A stretch of DNA of 64,000 bases. It comes from Raphanus sativus (Eukaryota; Streptophyta; Magnoliopsida; Brassicales; Brassicaceae). The stretch spans positions 37,223,407 through 37,287,406 of the forward strand of contig NC_079515.1 in NCBI RefSeq assembly GCF_000801105.2. Direction: 5' to 3'. Position 1 is the stretch's first letter, and every line of letters starts with the position of its first letter. This document shows, in pieces, positions 22,171 to 32,903 of the stretch. Position numbers and translations under genes: made by a program. The notes under the pieces are model-generated. The model saw nothing but the letters and a program-made list of their open reading frames with translations, did no database searches and was not told where the DNA came from.

Positions 22171-22584
22171 TATCCCTATCCTTATGAATATGTGAGGTAT
22201 TTTTCTTGGTGTTTTTAATCCGTGTGCTCACAAGCAGGGGGAGAAGAAGAAGACTAGGATATAGAAGACCAAGATTGTGGGGGAGCTGTGTTTTGTTGCT
22301 TTGTTTTCATGTCTATGTTATTTCAATTGCACCACTTGTTGCAATTCCTTGTTATCCATGTTTTCAGACTGGCTAAGATTATGGGGGAGCATTTGCATAT
22401 GCTATCTTTTGATATTATGTTTTACTTTGCTTAAACCCGGTTTTAGGATAATATAAGTATGTTCTTAATTGTCTTGAGTTGGTTGGATTAACGTTTAGAC
22501 ATATATACTGGTGCTGTTGTGTGTGGTTGGTTCTTGTTTTCTATCTCAGGTACTTGTGAGACGACGAATTAAAAAGGGGGAGAT
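22171..22584 (+). promoter_or_regulatory. Multiplied polypurine tracts upstream of the 3' LTR
   Basis: GGGGGAG occurs four times in 350 bases: near 22238, 22280, 22384 and 22576. The last (AAAAAGGGGGAGAT) abuts the LTR and is the likely plus-strand primer. Repeated polypurine tracts are reported for Sireviruses. Confidence 0.7.
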
Positions 22585-23146
22585 TGAAGGTGTATGGGAA
22601 GACGATGATGTAGCAGAGCTGAAGTAGTTCATGAAGAGTGACATGAACTACTACATCAGAGAGGTGGTTCGTGAGAAGCACGTATCAAGACCGATGCATT
22701 AAAAGAAGATTTAATGAAGAGGGACATTAAAGGAAGACTTGAAGAAGAAGCAATCGATCTAAAAAGAAAAGGAAGATTGGCTTATTCGCTGAAGTAGAAG
22801 AAATGGAAAGTTTCCATTGGGTAGATAGATTAGATCTAGGGCTTCCTGAAAGATATATAAAGGAAGCGTTGGCAATGTGTTGCCGGTTAACACACAGGGA
22901 GAGCTTTTAGCAATAGAGAGTTTTTGTACGTCCTAAGAAGGAGAAGCAAAGCATCTAGGGGTTAAGAGCTTAGGTGGTTCAGAGTCTGTCTTAGATCTCT
23001 GAACGAGTTGACTAGCAAACAAGTCGAGGTTTGTCTTGAGCTTGTTTGATTTATTGCTTTTAAGAAGAACGTGTAAGAGCTTTTGAAAGAATAAATATAG
23101 TCGTATTTCTTGGAATTGAATAACCCTGTACTACTGTGTGTTCTAC
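22585..23146 (+). repeat. Probable 3' LTR of the Copia element
   Basis: It begins TGAAGG right after the polypurine tract and is placed to end at TTCTACA (23140-23146), about 562 bases. It contains a TATA-like GATATATAAAGG near 22851 and AATAAA near 23091, as expected for an LTR promoter and poly(A) signal. The right boundary is inferred from TG...CA only, since the 5' LTR is not available for comparison. Confidence 0.6.
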
Positions 23147-25254
23147 ATAGCGTAGCTTGTTTATCTTACATTAACATGTACTACTTGCATGTTAATTTGT
23201 CTTTGAGCTTGGTTTTTATTTAGCATATGCAGTTTCTTGTTCTTGTTTTTTATGCATGTACTCTCTTTTCTCACTACTTGACTTTATGAGATGTTGAGCA
23301 TGAATGAAATGACTAGGAGTTTGGGAGTCCATCCTAAATCTTATGTTGCATGTTTAAGGCATGTGCAGCTACCAAGGTTTGCATAAACCGTATATTATCA
23401 GGCATGAGAAAGCGAAGCCCAAAGTTGACATTTTTGGATATAGGATTAAGCCCGTTCAGCCCATTACATGAATTTACAAATGTAAAACTTAATTGAATAT
23501 TTTGCCATATATATGTGAAATAAAATAACAATAATAAAGATTTCATTCAGAAGGTTGAAGGTTTTCGACTTTTATTCAAAAAGTAAAAGCCAAAGTGTAA
23601 AAAGAAAGAGATCCAGTGTGACACGCTTTAGAGAGCTTTCACCCATTACTGGACTTCCACCATTGTCAATAATTGCATCTGACTTGAATCAAAGTAAAGT
23701 CTAATTTTCTTTTTACAAAGTCACTATTTGAAACGAATAATAATTTCGACGGAAACTTGGATATTCGCTTGAATAATTCCATAAAACAAATAATACACTG
23801 GACCTACTTTAAAGTCCGTATCACCCCACCAATACAGTTGAACGGGTACATATATTCGTTTGCTTATAGGCTCAAGTATTATTTTAGACTAGTTATGAAA
23901 ATAATGTGTAGTACATGTTGTACCACAATTTGATACTCCAATTCGCTTTCTCTGAAACTCAAAATCTGGACCACATAGTGTAAAAACATTAATCCTTAGT
24001 CAAATATGAACTATGGGACTTCCGTAAAAAAATAGCTAATCATAGAAAAATAATAAGATTATTTTTACAACTCTCTTTTGCTTAGAATTTTAATAAGGAA
24101 AACTACTTAGATTTATTATAAAAAAATCAGTTGTATTCTCGGGTTTTTATAATCCGTTTTAAAAAAATTTAAAATACTATTTTCTTTCATAATTTTTTTT
24201 GTCCTGATTTTAGGAAAGGAAAATTAGAATTTATTTTAAAAGAAAATTTATCCTCATAAAGCTTATACAATTTTATTTGTTTATTATTTAAAAAAAAACT
24301 TACTATTAAATAATTATTAGTATAGAATTCTTTTTAGTATAGAAAAGTAAGAATTTTTTTTGTACAACTCTCTTTTGCTTAGAATTTTAATAAGGGGAAA
24401 AAATTTAGATTCTTTTTTAAAAAATTTAAATAATCTTTTGTATTCTCAGGTTTTAATAATTCGTTTAGAAAAAAAATTAAACTACTATTTTCTTTCATAA
24501 TTCTGTTTTTCATGATTTAAAAAAAAAGCAAACTTAGAATTTATTAAAAAGGAAAATTATTTTCATATAGCTTATACAATTTTATTTTTTATTATTTAAT
24601 TATGCAATTAATATAATTTTTTTTCGTTAACAATATTTTGTATAAAACTTAAAAATGTGTCGCGATCATGTTAATTAGTAACTTTGAAGAACCAAACTTT
24701 ATATAATAAGATGGTATCTTGAAGGTAAAAAGATAAGAAAAAATAGAAGAAACGAACAAAAACACGTGAACACACGACTTTTGGCTTCTGTGTGTTACTA
24801 AAATGCGTTAGAATATACTGTATACATTGAATTTTACAAAGGCTCTGTCCTTAATAATACAATAAAAGCATCAACCTACTCAGGTGAGTTTCTATGGAAA
24901 CATCGCAACTCGTATTTGTCATGCTTCCAAGTTTCAAAATATGGTGTTGCAACTTGCAAACTATCTTCATCTGTTAAGTGTTGATAAAATATATATTTCC
25001 TTTTAAACCAAAGCAAGATTACTGTTTCGGTATATTTTACATCTATCAAATCCAATTTTCTAGTCAACATTTGACAAAAAAAAATCACAATGCCTTATCC
25101 TTGTTTTGATTAGTTAAAGTTAAGCTGTCCTAAAGATTCTACACGAGCGATTTGAACACGTGTCGAACAAGATGGGACCCGCGTGACATCTACCGGTTCA
25201 GATGACATGATCAATCCCTAGCTTTATAGGCATTGAAGTCCGTTGTTGGAATCA
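23147..25254. other. AT-rich intergenic region with a decayed tandem duplication
   Basis: No gene seen on either strand. In particular, no E2 lipoyl-domain exon lies here, which argues against a simple Copia insertion into an E2 intron. It contains the tandem repeat listed separately at 24064-24599. Confidence 0.5.
24064..24599 (+). repeat. Degenerate tandem duplication, about 300-base unit
   Basis: 24064-24297 and 24359-24599 share an ordered series of blocks: ACAACTCTCTTTTGCTTAG, TTTTAATAAGG, TTGTATTCTC, CTACTTT/CTTTCATAATT and AGCTTATACAATTTTATT. It is non-coding, and many indels show that it is old. Confidence 0.7.
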
Positions 25255-26713
25255 TCTAAACTATTAAAACTGAAGTACAAAATTAAAATACCCCAAAGTT
25301 TTCCACAAAATTTACCATTGAATGCCACTCCATTAACTACAGTCGTTTCTTTTAATGACTATAACCAATAAATGACTAAACCACAACTAAACATTTACAA
25401 TATTAAACGCCTACCACTCCCCTTAAAAATAGCCATTTCTTTTATCAACTAAACCATATAATTACCAAACCATAAGAAAACCTTAACAATACTAAATCAT
25501 CTGAATACAATAGCTATTTTTCAACATATCATTATATAACAATAGTACAATATCTAATAAAAAATTTAAAATACTTCGTTCCTCTTGGTCTAAAAAGTGA
25601 TAAGATTCTTACATACATTTCCATAACTTTACTAAACCATAGAATTCCATTGTGATATTCCTCGGGTAATCTTGGTCTGCAGAATCAAAACCAACCTATT
25701 AGATAGATACACAATTCGTTATTCATATAGATGTATAAATTGATTTAGTAAGCCTTAAAATATCAATATTTTATCATAGTATATCATAATTCAAAATCAA
25801 AACTAACAATACGATCTTATCACTATAAATTTGTGAATTCAAAATCAAAAATAATCATTTATTGTTTTCCTTAACCAAATTTCCTTCCAAAATATTTTCC
25901 TATATTTACGCAATCAGCAAAACAATTAGGATATCAATTAACTACCACAAACTACATTGTAATATTGCAAATCAAGTATAATATCTAACCATTAGAAACA
26001 TATATTCCTTAAAATACCTTAATTTTAAAATAAACGAATCATTCTAGGAATAATTCTATAATAGTATATTCGGTTTTAATGCTACAAAATCAAGACTAAC
26101 AAGATTTTTCTAAGTCGACAAAAAAAAAAGATTTTTATAAATTTTTATGGCATTTGACGACTTCAGAGATATTTAGAGATAAGATTTGTTGTTATAAAAG
26201 ACTAAAAGTAAAACAAAATTAATTTTTTTGGTTAATAAGAAAAGACTACGTTGTTTGTTTTTCTGGAAAAGAAAGCAACATACACTTATAAAATATGTGG
26301 ATAGATAATTAATAATTATATTAATTTCTTTTGGTGTTTAACTATTTTAGATATTACATTTGACTATTTATATATATTTTCAATTATTTAAACCAACTTA
26401 AAAGTACCATATATATTCTGGATGTTTTTACATTAAATCTTAAAAAATAATATATATAAGTATATAAATTTATCTCGAATACATTTGTGTATCCGAAATA
26501 CTTCGGTTCGATGTATTTGGTTTCAGTTCTCTAAATACAAAAATTTTGAAATTTAATCAATTTCGGTTCGGATTTGATATTTTTTTTTTGGATCGGGATC
26601 GATTTGATTTTTTTTTTGGATTCCAGATTTTTTGCACAACTCTAATATAGACATGAAAAACAACATATTTTATAAAAATATACACCCGCACGGGCGTGCG
26701 GGTCAAAATCTAG
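25255..26713 (+). mobile_element. Non-autonomous Helitron
   Basis: The 5' end reads TCTAAACTATTAAAACTGAA, typical of Brassicaceae Helitrons. The 3' end has a perfect 8-bp hairpin (CCCGCACG, loop GG, CGTGCGGG at 26685-26702), then TCAAAAT and the terminal CTAG at 26710-26713. It sits between A (25254) and T (26714), the expected AT target with no duplication. The 1.46-kb interior is AT-rich and encodes no Rep/helicase, so it is non-autonomous. Confidence 0.85.
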
Positions 26714-27170
26714 TTTAAACTTTAGTTATGAAGATGGAATCAAAATATCATTGAACTCGAAGATAATAATAACAATCGACAGATATATACATTCAAAATC
26801 CCGTGAACGAAAACATACGAATCTGTCACCTGAAAACATAACTAGATTTTATGTTACATTCATTTATTTTTATTGGACGATAGCTATGCGAAATTCGATC
26901 TTTAATTCTTCAAAAGCATAGAGGTAATTGTCGTAATAAAGAAAGCAAAAAGACATTGCCTCCAGCTCACAGACACTAGCCAGTGTCGACACACACAACT
27001 TCTTCTGCTTTGCTCTGTACACACTCCACAAAAGTCTTCACCTCTCTTTCTCCGCTTCCTCCCAAACATCTAATAGCAATGTGGTACCCTCTTACCTTCT
27101 TCTTCCTCCTCCTCCTCCACTCACTAAACCATATCAACATTTAGAGAAAGAAAATTAATTTTCTCCATCA
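26714..27170 (+). promoter_or_regulatory. SBT1.5 upstream region
   Basis: The Helitron ends about 460 bases before the ATG. The last 200 bases are CT-rich leader. No separate gene was seen and no motif is assigned with confidence. Confidence 0.4.
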
Positions 27171-29483
27171 ATGGCTTTCTTCTTTTTCTTCTTCCTCTCC
27201 CTCTTGACTCTCTCTTCTTCTTCCTCTTCCAACGACATGAACTCTTTGACTTACATAGTCCACGTCGACCACGAAGCTAAACCCTCAATCTTCCCCACTC
27301 ACCGACACTGGTACACCTCCTCACTCACTTCCACTCCTTCCTCCATCATCCACACATACGACACCGTTTTCCACGGCTTCTCCGCAAGACTCACATCTCA
27401 AGAAGCTACTCAGCTCTTAAACCATCCCCACGTCATCTCCGTTATCCCCGAGCAAGTCCGTCAACTGCACACCACTCGCTCCCCCGAGTTCCTCGGCCTC
27501 AGGTCCACCGACAAAGCGGGTCTACTCGAAGAGTCCGACTTCGGGTCGGATCTCGTCATCGGAGTCATCGACACAGGTATCTGGCCCGAGAGACCCAGCT
27601 TCGACGACCGCGGTCTCGGTCCCGTTCCCGCCAAATGGAAAGGCCAATGCGTACCCTCCCAAGACTTCCCGGCGACGGCGTGTAACCGCAAACTCGTCGG
27701 AGCGAGATTCTTCTCCGGCGGGTACGAAGCGACCAACGGGAGAATGAACGAGACAACAGAGTCTCGCTCTCCCCGCGACTCCGACGGCCACGGGACCCAC
27801 ACCGCCTCCATCTCCGCCGGCCGTTACGTTTTTCCGGCGTCAGTTCTCGGCTACGCTCGCGGCGTCGCCTCCGGGATGGCTCCGAAAGCCAGGCTCGCCG
27901 CCTACAAAGTCTGCTGGAGCTCCGGCTGCTACGACTCCGACATCTTGGCGGCGTTCGACACGGCGGTCGCCGACGGTGTCGACGTCGTCTCTCTCTCCGT
28001 CGGAGGCGTCGTGGTTCCCTACCACCTCGACGCCATCGCCATCGGAGCCTTCGGAGCGATCGACAGAGGGATATTCGTCTCCGCCTCCGCCGGAAACGGC
28101 GGTCCCGGCGGTTTGACGGTGACGAACGTCGCGCCGTGGATGACGACGGTCGGCGCCGGAACCATCGACCGTGACTTCCCGGCGAACGTGAAGCTCGGTA
28201 ACGGTAAAACGATTCCCGGCGTCAGCGTTTACGGTGGACCGGATCTTGATCCGGGTCGGATGTACCCGCTTGTGTACGGTGGTAGTTTACTCGGAGGTGA
28301 CGGTTACTCTTCGTCTCTGTGTATAGAGGGATCGTTGGATCCGAGTTTGGTGAGAGGCAAGATCGTTCTCTGCGACAGAGGTATCAACTCTAGAGCAGCC
28401 AAAGGAGAGATCGTGAGGAAGAACGGTGGCTCGGGGATGATTATAGCGAACGGCGTCTTCGACGGAGAAGGTCTAGTAGCTGACTGCCACGTGTTACCTG
28501 CGACTTCGGTTGGTGCTTCTGGAGGCGATGAGATTAGGAGGTACATATCTGAGTCAACGCGTTCGTCGAAACAACCAACGGCTACGATTGTTTTCAAAGG
28601 GACCCGGCTTGGGATCCGACCCGCACCGGTAGTTGCGTCTTTCTCCGCTCGTGGGCCTAATCCGGAGTCGCCGGAGATTCTTAAACCGGATGTTATCGCA
28701 CCCGGTTTGAACATTTTGGCAGCTTGGCCTGACCGGATTGGTCCATCCGGTGTGCCTTCCGATAACCGGAGAACGGAGTTTAACATTTTATCAGGCACTT
28801 CGATGGCGTGCCCGCACGTGTCTGGTCTCGCAGCTTTGCTCAAGGCGGCTCATCCTGATTGGAGTCCGGCAGCGATAAGGTCAGCATTGATGACTACGGC
28901 TTACACTGTAGATAACCGAGATGAGCCAATGCTGGATGAGTCAACCGGGAATACATCTTCGGTTATGGATTACGGGTCGGGTCATGTTCACCCGACCAAA
29001 GCTATGGATCCGGGACTAGTCTACGATATCACATCTTATGATTACATCAACTTCTTGTGTAACTCCAACTACACGGGATCCAATATTGTGACAATAACCC
29101 GACGGAAAGCTGACTGCGATGGTGCTAGACGCGCGGGACATGTTGGGAATTTGAATTATCCGTCGTTTTCAGTCGTGTTTCAGCAGTATGGTGAGAGTAA
29201 AATGTCGACACATTTCATCAGGACAGTTACTAATGTAGGTGATTCTGACTCGGTTTATGAGGTTAAGATTAGGCCACCGAGAGGGTCGAACGTGACGGTT
29301 GCGCCGGAGAAGCTATCGTTCAGACGTGTTGGTCAGAAACTGAGTTTTGTTGTTAGAGTTAAGACTGCGGAGGTGAAACTGTCACCAGGAGCTACAAATG
29401 TTGAGACTGGTCATATAGTTTGGTCGGATGGGAAACGAAATGTTACAAGTCCTTTGGTGGTTACTCTTCAACAACCTCTGTGA
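27171..29483 (+). CDS. SBT1.5: Subtilisin-like serine protease SBT1.5
   Basis: An intronless 770-residue secreted subtilase. Residues 1-20 are a signal peptide. About 26-105 form the I9 inhibitor propeptide (SLTYIVHVDHEAKPSIFP...), ending before TTRSPEFLGL, the usual start of the mature enzyme. The catalytic triad is D134 (VIGVIDTGIWPE), H207 (DSDGHGTHTAS) and S544 (LSGTSMACPHVSG), with oxyanion N309 (SASAGNGGPGG). A protease-associated domain lies within about residues 360-470 and an Fn3-like C-terminal domain from about 660 (FIRTVTNVGDSDSVYEV). Length and all key residues are normal. The start is set by the signal peptide. It sits beside RAP2.2 as At3g14240 does in Arabidopsis, which favours SBT1.5 over the related At3g14067. 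The enzyme acts in the apoplast on peptide or protein substrates that are not specified by the sequence. Confidence 0.95.
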   Translation: MAFFFFFFLSLLTLSSSSSSNDMNSLTYIVHVDHEAKPSIFPTHRHWYTSSLTSTPSSIIHTYDTVFHGFSARLTSQEATQLLNHPHVISVIPEQVRQLHTTRSPEFLGLRSTDKAGLLEESDFGSDLVIGVIDTGIWPERPSFDDRGLGPVPAKWKGQCVPSQDFPATACNRKLVGARFFSGGYEATNGRMNETTESRSPRDSDGHGTHTASISAGRYVFPASVLGYARGVASGMAPKARLAAYKVCWSSGCYDSDILAAFDTAVADGVDVVSLSVGGVVVPYHLDAIAIGAFGAIDRGIFVSASAGNGGPGGLTVTNVAPWMTTVGAGTIDRDFPANVKLGNGKTIPGVSVYGGPDLDPGRMYPLVYGGSLLGGDGYSSSLCIEGSLDPSLVRGKIVLCDRGINSRAAKGEIVRKNGGSGMIIANGVFDGEGLVADCHVLPATSVGASGGDEIRRYISESTRSSKQPTATIVFKGTRLGIRPAPVVASFSARGPNPESPEILKPDVIAPGLNILAAWPDRIGPSGVPSDNRRTEFNILSGTSMACPHVSGLAALLKAAHPDWSPAAIRSALMTTAYTVDNRDEPMLDESTGNTSSVMDYGSGHVHPTKAMDPGLVYDITSYDYINFLCNSNYTGSNIVTITRRKADCDGARRAGHVGNLNYPSFSVVFQQYGESKMSTHFIRTVTNVGDSDSVYEVKIRPPRGSNVTVAPEKLSFRRVGQKLSFVVRVKTAEVKLSPGATNVETGHIVWSDGKRNVTSPLVVTLQQPL

Positions 29484-31210
29484 AGGGCTTTTTTAGGATT
29501 TAGAGACCAGAAAATCGTGGCCTCGTTGTTTTTGTTTTATAAAATGTGAAAGTAAGAGATCATAAGCTCTTGTTGCTGTAATGTCTAAGATCGTTATTGG
29601 GTTCATGTAATATATAACGTTCATTTGATGATGTGGGCTTTTAATGAGGCTTGTAGAGCTTAAAACTCTGAGCCCAAATCTTTTACTTTTGTTTCGAGAT
29701 GTTTGTTTTCTTGTTCAAGGTGAATATATTATGATTCCATTATTTCATTTTACTACTTGTGTTACTAAGCTTCACAAGTTGTATGGTCCATAACAAAAAT
29801 GTCTTCTGTTTCTTTCAGGATATGGGTAGCTTTCAATCATCTTCTGTTTCTTGAGATCAGCTATTTTAGGAACTTTATCTCAATCGAACAAAACAGTATG
29901 GTCCTAACATTATCTTGGATTATATTTATGACTATATTTATTGTCTTGGTATAACTTTATCGCCTACACATTTGAGTTTGAGTACACACACCTACAGTAA
30001 TAATACATCTTTGGTTCTCTCGAATACAATTTTGACAAAACATAATAGAAAAAGTAATGTGTCTTTAGGTGATGTTAAGAAAGCACCGACTAAAAATATC
30101 AATCAGGAGATTTGATGTGCAATTAGCAAAAGAGTGCTAAGAAACAATAAACAACAAATGATATGATTTAAAGTTTGAACTATGAAGATGCGCGTCCAGG
30201 CCGTGGTACAAGGAGGGACCGACAATGCAAAGCCTTGTCGTGAGTCCACTTGCTCAATTTGTTGTCTTTCTCTTATCTCTTTACAAATTTCAATGAACTT
30301 TGTCTGTGTCAAATATTCTGGCGTCCTTTGCTTACTGTGGTCACACGGATACACTTTCTCGATGTCTCTTCTTCGGTAGTTCTTCAAGATTCTACGATAG
30401 ATGTTTTCAATTTTACCCTTGACTTTATATGAACTTCTACATCATTGTTCTGGTTTCCCCCATAGCAAAGTCGATGATATAATCATGTAAATGTAAACAC
30501 TACTAATAAAAAAAATGTCAAAAGAGTGAGAGAGAGAGATAGTGTTTGGAAAATGATCTAAATCTTAATTTTTTTGTTAAATAATGTGTAAAATCTATAT
30601 AATTCATCAACTTCCTATAACTATTTTCATCAAATGATTAAAATCTAATGCTCATAATTATTATAAGAACCACATTTGCTACAAGACCACATTTGTTTAA
30701 ATTATTATGATCTAGGAGATTACTTTTTACATTTGACCACAAAGACCACATAAGGCAATGACATGGTGGTTAATTTTTTTTAATTAACACACTCAAAATT
30801 TACAATTAAACGAAAACTCCAACAATTTAAGCTCAACAAATTTCTTCCCCAAATATCCTATAGTTTAGAAATATTTTGAAATGAAAAATAAAAGTTAGAT
30901 ATCTCCTATGTTATTTATGATTTTCTTACCTTAACTAGTCTAAACTCAATAGCATTTTTTACCAAAAAAATAGATAAACTCAATGGCATTATTGTAGAAT
31001 CGGACACAAACTGAGGGTACAATAGTGAGTGAAAATCATCCTATATAACACACGCCGCACCATCTCTCTATCTTTCTGGAGAGCATCAAACCACAGAGAG
31101 AGTAAACGATTAAATACAAAGAGAACCCCAAAGAAGCTAATATTTACCATTTCGCCGCTAAGTTTACATTTCCGGAACATTTAACACCCTCAAAGAAGTT
31201 TAACGCCGCC
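29484..31210. other. Intergenic region between SBT1.5 and RAP2.2
   Basis: SBT1.5 3' flank to about 29700, then AT-rich DNA. A 94-codon minus-strand ORF at 30103-30387 is listed separately. A GA run lies at about 30527-30540. A TATA-like CTATATAACA at about 31042-31051 lies 160 bases before the RAP2.2 ATG and is its likely core promoter. Confidence 0.5.
30103..30387 (-). CDS. Uncertain small ORF, unrecognised
   Basis: 94 codons, with a charged, protein-like first 60 residues (RRRDIEKVYPCDHSKQRTPE and ICKEIRERQQIEQVDSRQGF) and a hydrophobic C-terminal tail. It stands alone in AT-rich DNA and its composition differs from random ORFs nearby. It could be a small gene, a gene relic or transposon debris. 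I recognise no family. Confidence 0.25.
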   Translation of the reverse strand: MKNYRRRDIEKVYPCDHSKQRTPEYLTQTKFIEICKEIRERQQIEQVDSRQGFALSVPPCTTAWTRIFIVQTLNHIICCLLFLSTLLLIAHQIS

Positions 31211-32903
31211 ATGTGTGGAGGAGCAATAATCTCCGATTTCATCCCTCCGCCGAAGTCCCGCCGCGTCACCAGCGAGTTTATCTGGCCGGATCCGAAGAAG
31301 AAGTCGAAGAGGCGATCCAGTTTCTTCGATCTGGACGACGAATTCGAGGCTGATTTCAAAGGGTTCAAGGATGATGATGATTATTCTTCTTTTGACTGCG
31401 AAGATGTGAAGAAGCCCTTTGTCTTCACCGCACCTACCAAACTCGTAGCTTCCCGTCCCACCACCCTCGCCACCACTGGTAAGATATTCTCAGATATTCA
31501 TAAAGTTTCGATTTTTATTTTAATTAGGAAAGACAGAGAGCTTTATTTATATAATTCTCTTAAAATTTGATATGGGTTTCTTGATCTTAATCATGATGTT
31601 AACACTCCAGTCATAAAGTTAAGATCTTTATAACTTTTCAAGGTTTTTTTTGGGGGAAAGGGACAAGAGATTGATCTTTTCTAGCTTTGTTCTTTTATTA
31701 CATGATTATTATTAGCCTGTCTTTATATCTAGAGTATTGACAAGTTGTCATGTTGAAAAGGGTTAGTTAGCTTTTCCACCTTTTTTTTATGATCGTTTAA
31801 AAGTTCTTGAAATGGTTTAGATATATGTTTTGAGAGGCTTTTTAACTGTCTAGCGTCAATTATTGTTTCAAGCCTGTGTAAATGGTTTAAAACTTAAAAG
31901 TTCTTGAAATGATTTAGATCTTTCTGGATCTTGGTTTTCAGAGGCTTTTACTTGGGGTGTCTAGCGTCAATTATATTTAAGTCTATGTTAATTGTTGATG
32001 TTATTGGTTTTGTTTACTGTATGTGAAAAGATGTAGTTTTTGTTTATGTATTATTTGGAATTTGCTTTATGAGTTTACCATATGACTGATTGATATCGTG
32101 TGTGTTTGACTTCATTAGGTTCAGTTTCTTGCAAGAAGACCATAGAGTCCGACGAGAAATCTGGCAAGAGGAAGAGAAAGAATCAGTACAGAGGGATTAG
32201 GCTGCGCCCCTGGGGAAAATGGGCTGCTGAGATCCGTGATCCTAAAAAAGGCTCTCGAGAATGGCTTGGAACGTTCGACACCGCCGAGGAAGCAGCAAGA
32301 GCTTATGATGCAGCTGCACGTAGGATCCGTGGCGATAAAGCTAAAGTGAACTTCCCTGAGGAGAAGATGGTCCCTACTGGTAAGACCAGTAATCTTAAGA
32401 AGCCAGTGGCTAAACCAAACCAAACCGTAGCTTTGGTTCAGCAGCCAACAGCACATCTGAGTCAGTACTGCAACAACTCCTTTGGTGATTTGAGTTTCAT
32501 TGAAGAGAAGCCTCAGATGTACAACAATCAGTTCTTCGACGTTGGACAGTACTTCAGTTCTGATCAGGGCAGTGACTCTTTCGACTGCTCTGAGTTTGGG
32601 TGGAGTGATCATGGTCCCAAGACACCACCAGAGATCTCCTCGATGCTAGTCAATAACAACCAAGCTACCACCTTTGCTGAAGAAACCAATGCAGCCAAGA
32701 AGGTCAAACTCAACTCCGAGGACGAGACGAGCAACAATGATGATCTGATGGCATACCTTGACAACGCCATGTGGGAAACTCCTTTAGAAGTGGAAGATAT
32801 GCTCGGCGTAGATGCTGCTGGTGTGACTCAGGAAGAGGAAAACCCAATGGAGCTATGGAGCTTAGATGATATCAACTCCATGCTTGATGGAGGAGTCTTC
32901 TGA
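31211..32903 (+). CDS. RAP2.2: Group VII ethylene response factor RAP2.2
   Basis: Two exons, 31211-31478 and 32119-32903, give about 350 residues. The N-terminus [13 protein letters not shown] is the Met-Cys degron of group VII ERFs: after Met removal the Cys is oxidised under normal oxygen, arginylated and the protein degraded, so it accumulates in hypoxia and switches on fermentation genes. A single AP2/ERF DNA-binding domain ([20 protein letters not shown] ... [18 protein letters not shown] ... AKVNFPEE) lies near residues 114-172 and is preceded by a basic KRKRK nuclear signal. The acidic C-terminus ends [20 protein letters not shown](V)F, a conserved activation motif. RAP2.12 is very similar; position next to SBT1.5 fits At3g14230. 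Nuclear, with a membrane-tethered pool known for the family. Confidence 0.93.

Larger units (their letters stand above)
18159..23146 (+). mobile_element. Sirevirus-type Ty1/Copia retrotransposon, 5' part lost in gap
   Basis: In order: pol 3' half (reverse transcriptase and RNase H, 18159-19683), spacer, an env-like second ORF (20461-22170), a run of polypurine tracts and a 3' LTR (about 22585-23146). A second ORF after pol and multiplied GGGGGAG tracts are features I associate with the Sirevirus lineage of Copia elements. The 5' LTR, primer site, gag, protease and integrase are not in the window because they would lie in the gap. Reading frames are open, which suggests a fairly recent insertion. 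Confidence 0.85.

Noticed and set aside
28304..28843. 179-codon minus-strand ORF inside SBT1.5
   Set aside because: Antisense shadow of a GC-rich intronless gene whose plus-strand frame has all catalytic motifs.
27171..29483. Identity as the senescence-associated subtilase At3g14067
   Set aside because: Position directly beside RAP2.2 and the remembered N-terminal sequence both fit SBT1.5 (At3g14240) better.
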